Shown: in pieces, positions 51,910-60,478 of the stretch
Numbering within the stretch: position 1 is the first letter of the stretch
How the letters are laid out: the number at the start of each line of letters is the position of its first letter
Assembly (NCBI GenBank): GCA_002350525.1
Contig: DEFA01000013.1
Location: forward strand, 20,599-84,598
Direction of reading: 5' to 3'
DNA: 64,000 bases
Source of the DNA: Lachnospiraceae bacterium UBA2864
GTDB taxonomy: Bacteria; Bacillota; Clostridia; Lachnospirales; Lachnospiraceae
The notes under the pieces: generated by a model
The model's database searches: none
Seen by the model: only the letters and a program-made list of their open reading frames with translations
Told to the model about the DNA's origin: nothing
Program-made: the position numbers and the translations under genes

Positions 51910-52022
51910 AAAATCCCATATGCGAAGCATATGCGGTGATTAATACAAATGCTCGCACATTTATGTGCAAGAGCATTATGGAGTAATCACAGAATATCTG
52001 CAGAATGCAGATATGGGATTTT
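51910..52022. repeat. cloverleaf-like palindromic element, copy A
   Basis: A perfect 12-bp outer repeat (AAAATCCCATAT at 51910-51921; complement at 52011-52022) encloses three hairpins. They are CATATGC-GAA-GCATATG (51917-51933), a long central one (GTGATTA 51936-51942 with 51984-51990; AATGCTC 51948-51954 with 51971-51977; GCACAT tip), and ATATCTGCA-GAA-TGCAGATAT (51994-52014). The plan matches the element at 61463-61601. It sits in the leader between the attenuator and the transporter genes. A further stem TTTGAC/GTCAAA lies at 52020-52058. Confidence 0.7.
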
Positions 52023-52103
52023 GACGAATTCGCATCATCGAGCATTGCGAGATGTCAAAGAATCATGAGGGATTTAAAATTATCGGAAAGAAGGAAAAAT
52101 AAA

Positions 52104-53843
52104 ATGAGAAAGTTTATAAATAATGAGATAAATTCAGAAAAGCAAAAGAAGAAGGGTGGCCTTCTCAGAAAGATCGGAGCACTTACACTTGCGCTTACCG
52201 CAAGTATCGGACTTCTTACAGGATGCGGTAATGACGGAAAGGTTGAAGCTTCAACCATAAAGGATGAAACAAAGACAGAAGCAAAGGCAGTTTACAGAAC
52301 AGTAGACGAGATTAAAGAAGCAGGTGAGATCAATATCGGTGTCTTCTCCGACAAGTCCCCATTCGGATATGTAGATGAGAACGGCGATTATCAGGGATAT
52401 GATGTTTACTTCGCGGAAAGAATAGGAAAGGATCTCGGAGTAAAGATCAACTATGTATCAACCGAGGCTGCAAGCCGTGTAGAGTATCTGGAGACTGGAA
52501 AGGTTGATATAATCCTTGCAAACTTCACAGTAACAGATGAAAGAGCAGAGAAAGTTGATTTTGCACTTCCATATATGAACGTAGCACTCGGCGTTGTATC
52601 ACATGATGATAACGTAATCACAGATTTAAGCCAGGTAGGAGCTGATGATCAGGTGATCGTTATATCAGGAACAACAGCTGAAACATATCTTACAGAGAAT
52701 AACCCGGAGATCAAGCTTCAGAAGTTCGATACATATGCAGCTGCAAAGAGCGCATTTGAGAACGGTACAGGAGTTGCCTGGGCAAACGATAATACGGAAG
52801 TTATAGCATTTGCAATTGAGAATAAGGGCTATACGGTAGGAATTGAGACTCTCGGAAGTCTTGATACGATAGCACCTGCAGTATCAAAGGGTAATGAGAC
52901 ACTTCTTAACTGGATCAATGATGAGATAAAGACACTCGGAAGCGAGAACTTCTTCCATGCGGATTATGAAGCAACACTTATAGATACTTACGGTGCGGAT
53001 TATGAAGATACACTTGTTGTAGAAGGCGGAGTTACCTCATCAGGTGAGAAAGAATCTTCAGACGACAAGGCAGCAGATGAAAAGACAGATGATACTCCTG
53101 TAGAAGCTAAGGGAACAATCAAGATAGCAGCTTCACCAACACCTCATGCAGAGATTCTTGAGAAGGCAGGAGAGTTACTTAAAGATCAGGGATGGACACT
53201 TGAAGTTACCGAATTCGAAGATTATGTACAGCCAAACCTTGTAGTAGAAAGCGGAGAGCTTGATGCAAACTACTTCCAGCATGTACCTTATCTTGATAAT
53301 TTCAACGAAGAGAACGGAACCTCACTTGTAAATGCAGGCGGTATCCACTATGAGCCATTCGGAATCTATCCGGGAACAAAGGCTTCGCTTGATGAACTTG
53401 CTGACGGAGATACGATCGCAGTACCTAATGATACAACAAATGAGGCAAGAGCACTTCTTCTCCTTCAGGACAACGGAGTGATTACCCTTAAGGAAGGCGC
53501 AGGTCTTACAGCAACAGTACTTGATATCGTAGATAATCCTAAGAACATCCAGATCCAGGAGCTTGAGGCAGCTCAGGTTTCACGTGTAAAGGATGAGGTT
53601 GCACTTGTAGTACTTAACGGTAACTATGCACTTGAAGCAGGTTTCTCTGTAGCAAAGGATTCAATCGCATATGAGACATCTGATTCAGATGCAGCCAAGA
53701 CATACGTTAATATCATCGCAGTTAAGGAAGGAAACGAGAATAACGAGGGAATCAAGGCTCTCGTAGATGTACTTAAGTCAGATGAGATCAAGCAGTTTAT
53801 AAATGACACATATGACGGAGCGGTTATTCCGTTCGAAGACTGA
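52104..53843 (+). CDS. fused two-domain substrate-binding lipoprotein (polar amino acid + MetQ/NlpA)
   Basis: The 580-residue protein has a long charged N-terminus, a hydrophobic core and lipobox LLTGC (C41). Residues about 68-295 are an SBP_bac_3 domain of the cystine/glutamine type (GVFSDKSPFGYVDENGDYQG, DIILANFTVTDERAEKVDF). After an acidic linker, residues about 336-580 form a NlpA/MetQ domain (KIAASPTPHAEIL, ANYFQHVPYLDNF). The two are normally separate proteins. The start at 52104 has AAGGA 8 bases upstream; an ATG at 52005 lies within the palindromic element and is rejected. It heads a five-gene transporter operon. Confidence 0.92.
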   Translation: MRKFINNEINSEKQKKKGGLLRKIGALTLALTASIGLLTGCGNDGKVEASTIKDETKTEAKAVYRTVDEIKEAGEINIGVFSDKSPFGYVDENGDYQGYDVYFAERIGKDLGVKINYVSTEAASRVEYLETGKVDIILANFTVTDERAEKVDFALPYMNVALGVVSHDDNVITDLSQVGADDQVIVISGTTAETYLTENNPEIKLQKFDTYAAAKSAFENGTGVAWANDNTEVIAFAIENKGYTVGIETLGSLDTIAPAVSKGNETLLNWINDEIKTLGSENFFHADYEATLIDTYGADYEDTLVVEGGVTSSGEKESSDDKAADEKTDDTPVEAKGTIKIAASPTPHAEILEKAGELLKDQGWTLEVTEFEDYVQPNLVVESGELDANYFQHVPYLDNFNEENGTSLVNAGGIHYEPFGIYPGTKASLDELADGDTIAVPNDTTNEARALLLLQDNGVITLKEGAGLTATVLDIVDNPKNIQIQELEAAQVSRVKDEVALVVLNGNYALEAGFSVAKDSIAYETSDSDAAKTYVNIIAVKEGNENNEGIKALVDVLKSDEIKQFINDTYDGAVIPFED

Positions 53844-53886
53844 TCAGGATATAGGATACCAAAAAATATGCAATTAGGAGACGAAG

Positions 53887-54702
53887 ATGAGCTTTATCGA
53901 AGTAGATAATCTGACAAAAGAATTTGAAGTGAACGGCGGTACGCTGAAAGCACTTGATGACATAAATCTTTCTATTGAGGAAGGCGAAATCTTCGGAGTT
54001 ATAGGACTGTCCGGGGCCGGAAAAAGTACATTTGTAAGATGCTTGAACCTCCTGGAAAAGCCGACCTCGGGAAGAGTTCTTATAGACGGTGATGAGCTTT
54101 CATCTCTTAAGGAGTCGGAGCTCAGAGCCAAAAGAAAAAACATTGGAATGATATTTCAGCATTTCAATCTGCTTATGCAGAGAAATGTTCTTGATAATGT
54201 ATGCTTTCCGCTTGAGATAGCAGGTGTAAAAAAGAAAGAGGCCAGAAAAAAAGCACTTGAATACCTGGAAATAGTTGAGCTTGCCGATAAGGCAAAAAGT
54301 TATCCGGCCCAGCTTTCAGGCGGACAGAAACAAAGAGTTGCCATAGCCAGAGCTTTGGCATCGAATCCGCGGATCATCTTATCCGATGAAGCAACCAGTG
54401 CGCTTGATCCACAGACTACACGCAACATTCTTAACCTCCTTAAAAAGATAAATTCAAAATATGGGATAACCATAGTTGTAATTACCCATGAAATGCGTGT
54501 TGTCCGCGAGATCTGCGACAGGGTTGCCGTGCTCGATCACGGTGAGCTGAAGGAAGAAGGACGTGTCAGCGAGATATTCGAAAATCCACAGACCAAGGCA
54601 GCGAAAAGACTGATACTTGAAACAAGATATGAGGAAGAGAATGAAGACGAATCGGAATCTTCCGATGTGATATCTATTAAAACAAGAAAGAGGGTGGGAT
54701 GA
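53887..54702 (+). CDS. ABC transporter ATPase, MetN/polar amino acid type without NIL domain
   Basis: The 271-residue ATPase has Walker A GLSGAGKST, Q-loop IFQHFNLL, signature LSGGQKQR, Walker B IILSDEATSALDP and switch His in ITHEM. The core is MetN-like, but the C-terminal regulatory NIL/ACT domain of MetN (about 80 residues) is replaced by a short acidic-basic tail, so methionine trans-inhibition is probably lost. It is the only ATPase in an operon with two permease types and may energise both. It overlaps the next gene by 4 bases. Confidence 0.9.
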   Translation: MSFIEVDNLTKEFEVNGGTLKALDDINLSIEEGEIFGVIGLSGAGKSTFVRCLNLLEKPTSGRVLIDGDELSSLKESELRAKRKNIGMIFQHFNLLMQRNVLDNVCFPLEIAGVKKKEARKKALEYLEIVELADKAKSYPAQLSGGQKQRVAIARALASNPRIILSDEATSALDPQTTRNILNLLKKINSKYGITIVVITHEMRVVREICDRVAVLDHGELKEEGRVSEIFENPQTKAAKRLILETRYEEENEDESESSDVISIKTRKRVG

Positions 54703-55361
54703 TGCCTGCAGATAAAATTGTCGAAATGCTTCTTGCGGGAACGGGAGAAACCCTTCTGATGGTGCTCATTTCCACCGCTATGGGCTATGTGATAGGACTT
54801 CCGTTGGGAGTGGTCCTCACTGTTACCGATACAAAAGGGATATCACCTAACCGGGTGGTTTATAAGACTTTGGATGCGATAGTGAATGTTACGAGAAGCG
54901 TTCCGTTTCTCATACTTCTTATACTCATTCAACCACTGACAAAGCTGCTGGTAGGTAAGAGCTACGGAACACTTGCAACAGTTGTTCCTCTTACGGTTGC
55001 GGCAGCACCGCTTATAGCCAGGATGGTAGAGAGTTCCCTTAAGGAAGTAGACAGCGGAGTTGTAGAGGCGGCACTCAGTATGGGAGCCGATAAAAGAGAG
55101 ATAGTAACAAAGGTCCTTGTACCCGAGGCAAGAATATCACTTCTTATCGGAGTGACCATCGCACTCGGTACAATTCTCGGATACTCGGCCATGGCAGGAG
55201 TTGTCGGCGGCGGAGGACTCGGAGATATAGCCATAAGATACGGCTATTACAGATATGAAACGGGAATAATGATAGTAACGGTTGTTGTTCTCGTAATACT
55301 TATGCAGGTACTTCAGTGGACAGGAAATCTGCTGTCCAAGAAGCTTGACAGACGTAAATAA
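54699..55361 (+). CDS. metI: MetI-type methionine ABC transporter permease
   Basis: The 220-residue protein has five spans and the MetI layout: MLLAGTGETLLMVLIS, LDAIVNVTRSVPFLILL, the coupling region AALSMGADKREIVTKVLVPEAR and AMAGVVGGGGLGDIAIRYGYYRY. It should partner the MetQ-like half of the fused binding protein and the ATPase upstream. Start may be ATG 54699 (ATGA overlap) or 54702. Confidence 0.93.
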   Translation: MMPADKIVEMLLAGTGETLLMVLISTAMGYVIGLPLGVVLTVTDTKGISPNRVVYKTLDAIVNVTRSVPFLILLILIQPLTKLLVGKSYGTLATVVPLTVAAAPLIARMVESSLKEVDSGVVEAALSMGADKREIVTKVLVPEARISLLIGVTIALGTILGYSAMAGVVGGGGLGDIAIRYGYYRYETGIMIVTVVVLVILMQVLQWTGNLLSKKLDRRK

Positions 55362-55381
55362 TTATACAGAAGGTGAAGTTA

Positions 55382-56029
55382 ATGAACTTTGAAGCGATAA
55401 CAGAATATATTCCGTTATATTGGAAAGCGATGCTTCTTACTCTGAAAATAGGCTGGACAGGTATCCTCCTCTCAGTGGTGATCGGGTTTATCACTGCTCT
55501 CATCAGGCAGCATAAGATTCCGGTATTATCACAATTTACCCGTGGATATATAGAGCTTTTCAGAAATACACCGCTTATGGTTCAGCTTTTCTTCATGTAT
55601 TTTGCACTTCCAAGACTCGGACTTCCTATGAATGCCGAGTCTTGCGGTGTTTTGGGAATTGCTCTTTTCGGAGGAGCGTATATGTCCGAAACTGTGAGAA
55701 GCGGAATAGAAGCAGTAGATAGGGGCCAGATGGAAGGAGCACTTTCTCTGGGTTTCAGCCCACTAAGGGCGGAACTTTTCGTAATCATCCCCCAGGCAGT
55801 AGCCACAAGTGTTCCGGCGTTCACGGCGAACGTAATATTTCTTTTGAAGGAAACCAGTGTATTCTCAGCAATCAGTCTTATGGATCTGATGTTTACGGCT
55901 AAAGATCTTATAGGACTCTACTATAAGACGACGGAATGCCTGCTCCTTCTGGTAATCTTTTACCTGATAATTCTTCTTCCCGTATCGGCGGTGGGAAGTG
56001 TGATAGAAAAGAAGTTGAGGTTTGTATAA
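55382..56029 (+). CDS. polar amino acid ABC permease (HisM/TcyB type), first subunit
   Basis: The 215-residue protein has five spans with the family motif ELFRNTPLMVQLFFMYFALP and the EAA loop EGALSLGFSPLRAELFVIIPQA. It probably pairs with the next gene product as a heterodimer for the SBP_bac_3 half of the fused binding protein, cystine being the likely substrate. ATG 55382 is preferred to GTG 55373 because AAGGTG lies 8 bases upstream. Confidence 0.9.
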   Translation: MNFEAITEYIPLYWKAMLLTLKIGWTGILLSVVIGFITALIRQHKIPVLSQFTRGYIELFRNTPLMVQLFFMYFALPRLGLPMNAESCGVLGIALFGGAYMSETVRSGIEAVDRGQMEGALSLGFSPLRAELFVIIPQAVATSVPAFTANVIFLLKETSVFSAISLMDLMFTAKDLIGLYYKTTECLLLLVIFYLIILLPVSAVGSVIEKKLRFV

Positions 56030-56704
56030 ATGAGTAATCTTGGATTTGATGTTCTTCTGAAAGGACGGAATATGATAAGGCTTCTGGAGGGACTGTGGGT
56101 TTCTCTTAGGATAAGTCTGATAGCGGTTCTTATAAGCATTGCACTGGGACTTATCATAGGTACGATCATGACACGAAAGAATCCCGTAATAGGATTTATA
56201 ACGAGACTGTATCTGGAAACGGTGAGGATAATGCCTCAGATGGTTCTTCTCTTCATAGTATTCTTCGGAACGACCAAGGTACTCGGAATCAATCTGGAAG
56301 CGGAGATTGCGGCTATAATCGTATTCAGTTTCTGGGGAACGGCTGAAATGGCGGATCTTGTACGAGGTGCCCTTGAGAGTATCCCAAAGGGACAGAAGGA
56401 AGGCGGAATGTCACTCGGACTTTCGGATGTCCAGATATATATTTATATCCTGATACCGCAGACAGTAAGACGTTTAATACCGCTTACCATAAATCTTATA
56501 ACGAGAGTGATCAAGACAACCAGCCTGGTTATGATGATAGGCGTTGTTGAGGTCCTGAAGGTTGGTCAGCAGATAATAGAAGCCAACAGAACATCATCAC
56601 CGAATGCCGCATTCGGAATCTACGCGGTTGTTTTCATGCTTTACTTTGTTCTTTGCTGGTCCATCAGCTTGTTATCACAAAGACTCGAAAAGCGCTGGGC
56701 ATAA
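56030..56704 (+). CDS. polar amino acid ABC permease (HisM/TcyB type), second subunit
   Basis: The 224-residue permease starts at the base after the previous stop codon. It shows ETVRIMPQMVLLFIVFFG, the EAA loop EGGMSLGLSDVQIYIYILIPQT and a late RVIKTTSLVMMIGVVEV, typical of GlnP/TcyB proteins. It is the last gene of the operon; the terminator stem begins inside its 3' end. Confidence 0.9.
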   Translation: MSNLGFDVLLKGRNMIRLLEGLWVSLRISLIAVLISIALGLIIGTIMTRKNPVIGFITRLYLETVRIMPQMVLLFIVFFGTTKVLGINLEAEIAAIIVFSFWGTAEMADLVRGALESIPKGQKEGGMSLGLSDVQIYIYILIPQTVRRLIPLTINLITRVIKTTSLVMMIGVVEVLKVGQQIIEANRTSSPNAAFGIYAVVFMLYFVLCWSISLLSQRLEKRWA

Positions 56705-56722
56705 TTGTTTCGGCGCTTTTTT
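56688..56722 (+). terminator. intrinsic terminator of the transporter operon
   Basis: AAAAGCGC (56688-56695) pairs with GCGCTTTT (56713-56720), followed by further T. The left arm overlaps the last codons of the permease gene. Confidence 0.75.
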
Positions 56723-56793
56723 AGTGGAAATATATAGTGATATATGGGATAATTATTGGATATGAATGCATTATGGGAAAGGAAATACGGCTT

Positions 56794-57471
56794 GTGGAAA
56801 AAGACAGAACGGCAGTGATCTTTGACATGGACGGAACATTGTTGGATACGGAGAGAATATATCAGAAATATTGGAAGATCGCGGCTGATGAGCTCGGATT
56901 TAATCTTTCCTCGGATCAGATTCTCCTTCTCAGAAGTCTGGCTCACAATTACGGAGTTGAACTTCTTAAGGAACTTACCGGTTCCGAGACAGCCTATGAC
57001 GATATCAGAGACAGAAGGAAGGAACTTATGGATCCGGTCATGAAAGATATGGATACCCTTCCTCTCAAACCGAAGGTGAAAGAGGCCCTTACCTATCTGA
57101 AGGAAAAGGGAATGCTTCTCGCTGTAGCCACGGCTACCCGCCGCGACAGAACTTTCAGATATCTTGAAAAAGCAGGGCTTAAGGATTTTTTTGATGAGAT
57201 AATAAGTGCCAGAGATGTGGCAAACGGAAAGCCTGCACCGGATGTATATCTTTATGCATGCGAGATGCTGGGAATAACCCCGGATAAAGCCTTTGCGGTG
57301 GAAGATGCTCCTAACGGAGTAAGGTCTGCTGTCGGGGCAGGATGCAGGACTATAATGATACCGGACCTGACAGAGCCGGATGAGGAGCTTAAGAAGCTCT
57401 TAGTATACAGAGCAGATGATCTGCTCGATGCTGCGGAGTATATATATGCTTGGAAAGAAAATACAAGATAA
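56794..57471 (+). CDS. HAD-family phosphatase, beta-phosphoglucomutase-like
   Basis: The protein has about 225 residues and motifs FDMDGTLLDTERIYQKYW (nucleophile and acid Asp), ATAT in motif II, NGKPAPDVYLYA (motif III Lys) and VEDAPNGVRSAVGAG. The cap and VEDAPNG motif point to the beta-phosphoglucomutase/sugar phosphatase group. GTG 56794 gives the usual short N-terminus and has AAAGGAAA about 10 bases upstream; the ATGs at 56737 and 56773 lack a site. The 3' end overlaps the MATE gene. Confidence 0.82.
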   Translation: MEKDRTAVIFDMDGTLLDTERIYQKYWKIAADELGFNLSSDQILLLRSLAHNYGVELLKELTGSETAYDDIRDRRKELMDPVMKDMDTLPLKPKVKEALTYLKEKGMLLAVATATRRDRTFRYLEKAGLKDFFDEIISARDVANGKPAPDVYLYACEMLGITPDKAFAVEDAPNGVRSAVGAGCRTIMIPDLTEPDEELKKLLVYRADDLLDAAEYIYAWKENTR

Positions 57472-58816
57472 ACATACATACATGACCGAAACGCCTGTGC
57501 CGAAGCTGATTACGAGTCTTGCAATCCCGACGATAATCAGTATGCTTGTCACAGGCTTATATAATTCGGCAGATACATATTTCGTCGGTCAGATACCCGT
57601 AAATGCGACCCAGGCTGCGGCTGCTGTTGGAATAGTATTCCCTATCATGGCGATAATTCAGGCAGTGGGCTTTTTGTTCGGACATGGCTCGGGAAATTTT
57701 TTGTCCAGAATGCTGGGGGCCGGAAAAAACAAAGAAGCATCGGAAATGGCTTCTACGGGATTTATGCTGGCAATGATAACCGGCGTGATTCTTATGCTTG
57801 TCGGCAATGTCTTTATTAACAGCATAATTGAATTTTTTGCGACCGACGAAGTTTCACCGGAGACTATATCCATGGCCGTAAGTTATGCCAGAATAATCCT
57901 TATCGGCGCACCTTTCATGATGTGTCAATTTGTTATTAACAATCAGCTGAGATTCCAGGGAAGTGCGGTATATGCCATGATCGGTCTTATGGCCGGTGCG
58001 GTGATAAACATTTTTCTCGATCCGCTTTTGATAATAGTTTTCGGATTGGGAGTGCGTGGAGCGGCAATAGCCACTGTATGCGGACAGATAACAAGTTTCT
58101 TCGTCCTGCTGATAGGTAGCGGCAAAGGAGAAAATATAAGACTGAACATAAAAAATGTCCGGATAAACGGTTACTATATAGTTCAGATCATAAACGGAGG
58201 AATCCCATCGCTTTTCAGACAGGGACTTGCGGCTTTTGCATCGATACTTATGAACAGGGCGGCGGGAATTTACGGAGGAGAAGCGGCTATAGCGGGAATG
58301 TCGATAGTATCAAGAGTTATGCTGATGTTGTCGGCGGCACTGATCGGATTCGGTCAGGGATATCAGCCCCTTTGCTCGTATAATTACGGAGCGGGACTGA
58401 AGAACAGAGTAAGAGAAGGCTATTGGTTCTGTGTGAAATGGGGAACCGCTGCACTTATCATTATATCGATAGCATGCTATGCATATGCCCCTCAGGTCAT
58501 AACATTTTTCAGAAACGATCCGGATGTTGTAAGTGTCGGAGAAGTGGCTCTGAGATTTCAATCAATCGTATTCCCGGCAAATGCGATAATAGTAATGACC
58601 AATATGATGCTACAGTCCATAGGAAAAGGCGTAAAAGCCTCTATTACAGCCTCCGCAAGGAATGGACTGTTCTTTTTGCCTATGATTCTTCTGTTGCCGA
58701 AACTGTACGGTTTAACGGGCGTGGAAGCGGCTCAGAGCGTTGCTGATGCTATGACTCTTTTACTTTCGGTTCCTTTTGCTGCTTCTGAACTGAGAAATAT
58801 GAAGAAAAACCTATAA
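57446..58816 (+). CDS. MATE-family efflux transporter
   Basis: The 456-residue protein has twelve predicted spans in two related halves and the MATE pattern: PVPKLITSLAIPTIISMLVTG, ADTYFVGQIP, GHGSGNFLSRMLGAG, INNQLRFQGSA, and GQGYQPLCSYNYGAG in the second half. It exports drugs or metabolites by Na+ or H+ antiport. ATG 57446 is preceded by GCGGAG and lies inside the end of the HAD gene, so the two are coupled. Confidence 0.9.
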   Translation: MLGKKIQDKHTYMTETPVPKLITSLAIPTIISMLVTGLYNSADTYFVGQIPVNATQAAAAVGIVFPIMAIIQAVGFLFGHGSGNFLSRMLGAGKNKEASEMASTGFMLAMITGVILMLVGNVFINSIIEFFATDEVSPETISMAVSYARIILIGAPFMMCQFVINNQLRFQGSAVYAMIGLMAGAVINIFLDPLLIIVFGLGVRGAAIATVCGQITSFFVLLIGSGKGENIRLNIKNVRINGYYIVQIINGGIPSLFRQGLAAFASILMNRAAGIYGGEAAIAGMSIVSRVMLMLSAALIGFGQGYQPLCSYNYGAGLKNRVREGYWFCVKWGTAALIIISIACYAYAPQVITFFRNDPDVVSVGEVALRFQSIVFPANAIIVMTNMMLQSIGKGVKASITASARNGLFFLPMILLLPKLYGLTGVEAAQSVADAMTLLLSVPFAASELRNMKKNL

Positions 58817-58896
58817 AAATGCATTTTTTATGCAAAAAAGATATGGAAAAATTGTGCCTAACGTGGTAACATTTTGTGTACGAGGAGGTTGTACAT

Positions 58897-60216
58897 ATGA
58901 AGCCATTTAAAAATGCGTATGATGCAATTAAGAGGTTATTGGAGAACATCAAGAAAAGCCTTTCAGGTGAACCGAAGGAAAAACCATCGGGAAAGGTTGT
59001 TGATGAGGGGTTAGAAAAATTGGGCGATTCCGGAATGGTAGATACAGCCCAGTTTGATGATGTCGACGAGATATTTGAGAAAGTTGAAGCTGAGAAGGCT
59101 GCAGCATCCAAGAAGAAGCAGACTGATAAAGCAAAGGCAGAGAGAGCCAAAGTCGACAGAGCGGCAGCTGAAGCTAAGGAGATCAAAGATAAAGCTGCTA
59201 AAGATAAGGCAGAAAAGCAGGCCAGAGAAGAGGCTGAAGCTAAAGCACAGAAGGCCAGAGCTGAAGAAGCAGCAGCCAGAAAGAAGGCAGCTAAAGAGCG
59301 TGCGGAGACTGAGAAGAGAGTCGCTGCAGAGATGGCTCGTGAGCAGGCAGAAGCTCAGAAGAAATATGAAGAAGAAGGCCGTAAGAGAGCTGAACGTGCA
59401 GCTAAGAGAGAAGCTGAGGAACGTAAGGCAGAACAGCGTGCTGCAAGAAGACAGATGGAGACAGAGTCTTCTATAGGCAAGACTGTTGTTGATCCTGTAA
59501 CGGGTGAGACTGTTCCGATCGGAACACTTCCGGCTGAAGCTACATTTCTTAAGAAATATGAGAAGCTTTCAACTACGGGAGATGATGTACTTGTTGCTAT
59601 CAACTCTATCGTGAAGCATCCGGATATGCCGAAGAATATAGTTGTTCTCGGTAGAAACGGTTTCGGTACGGTTAAGGTCGGTGAAGACTTTGCAAGAAGT
59701 TTCTTCGCTATGGGTATCGTTAAGTCCGATAAGATTGCCAAGGTTAAAGCTAAGTCTCTTAACAAAATGGGACTTGAGAAACTGACAGGCCTTAAGGGAG
59801 GATGCCTTATCATAGAGAATGCGGGTCTTGTTAATCCTGCGAAACTGGTTGAGGTTATCAAGAATTCTTCACCTGATGAGAACGATTATGTTGTTATCCT
59901 TACAGGTGAGATTGATTCTCTTGCAGCATTCTTCGAGGACAACAAGGATATTGTTGATTACTTCATCTACCTGATTGATATACATAAGATCAAGGAACGT
60001 GGAATGGTTACCCTCGCCAAGGGTTATGTCAAGGAAAAGGGATATACAGCAGACAAGCCTGTATATGACAAGTTCAAGGCAGCTCTTTCAAGTATGGAAG
60101 TAGGTAATATCGATCGTTTCATCGAGATGATCGATGCGGCTATTGCAAAGTGTGACAGCCGTGAGAAGATCGAAGGCGCTGAGAAGAAGGAGATTCATAC
60201 AGAAGATTGTAATTAA
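58897..60216 (+). CDS. coiled-coil protein with a degenerate AAA+ domain
   Basis: The 439-residue protein has a short N-terminus, an Ala/Lys/Glu/Arg-rich coiled coil (about 60-185) and a C-terminal domain whose layout matches CbxX/SpoVK-type AAA+ modules. The Walker A position reads LGRNGFGTVKVGEDFA without the GKT/S, and Walker B reads CLIIENAGLV instead of a DE pair; the lid-like GYVKEKGYTADKPVYDKF is kept. It is therefore probably a non-hydrolysing structural or adaptor protein. ATG 58897 lies 9 bases after GAGGAGG. YnzC follows. Confidence 0.75.
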   Translation: MKPFKNAYDAIKRLLENIKKSLSGEPKEKPSGKVVDEGLEKLGDSGMVDTAQFDDVDEIFEKVEAEKAAASKKKQTDKAKAERAKVDRAAAEAKEIKDKAAKDKAEKQAREEAEAKAQKARAEEAAARKKAAKERAETEKRVAAEMAREQAEAQKKYEEEGRKRAERAAKREAEERKAEQRAARRQMETESSIGKTVVDPVTGETVPIGTLPAEATFLKKYEKLSTTGDDVLVAINSIVKHPDMPKNIVVLGRNGFGTVKVGEDFARSFFAMGIVKSDKIAKVKAKSLNKMGLEKLTGLKGGCLIIENAGLVNPAKLVEVIKNSSPDENDYVVILTGEIDSLAAFFEDNKDIVDYFIYLIDIHKIKERGMVTLAKGYVKEKGYTADKPVYDKFKAALSSMEVGNIDRFIEMIDAAIAKCDSREKIEGAEKKEIHTEDCN

Positions 60217-60241
60217 GACTTCTGCAATGACCTGATTTATA

Positions 60242-60418
60242 ATGAACGAACAAAAGATTAAAAGAATAAATGAGCTCTATCATAAGTCAAAAAGCGTTGG
60301 ACTCACAGAGGCAGAGAAAGCTGAACAGCAGGTTCTGCGTAAAGAGTACATAGCAGCGATAAGGGCAAATATAGATGCCCAGATGGCAAATGTTAGAAAA
60401 TCGGAGAAGCGGACTTAG
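60242..60418 (+). CDS. DUF896 (YnzC-family) small protein
   Basis: The 58-residue protein MNEQKIKRINELYHKSKSVG... with GLTEAEKAEQQVLRKEYI and AIRANID is a clear YnzC/DUF896 member, a helical-hairpin family found across Firmicutes and linked to the SOS-type yneA operon in Bacillus, function unknown. No strong ribosome-binding site is visible, suggesting coupling to the gene 25 bases upstream. The stop codon lies in the loop of the following terminator. Confidence 0.9.
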   Translation: MNEQKIKRINELYHKSKSVGLTEAEKAEQQVLRKEYIAAIRANIDAQMANVRKSEKRT

Positions 60419-60431
60419 TTGTCCGCTTTTT
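60407..60431 (+). terminator. intrinsic terminator overlapping the YnzC stop
   Basis: AAGCGGAC (60407-60414) pairs with GTCCGCTT (60421-60428) and is followed by TTT. Confidence 0.8.
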
Positions 60432-60478
60432 CTATCTAAGGGGAAATATAATAATATATAAATTAGGAGGTTACAAAA

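Noticed and set aside
52005..52103. Upstream start of the fused binding lipoprotein at 52005
   Set aside because: It would put 33 extra residues before the signal peptide and lies inside a palindromic element; AAGGA before 52104 decides for the later start.
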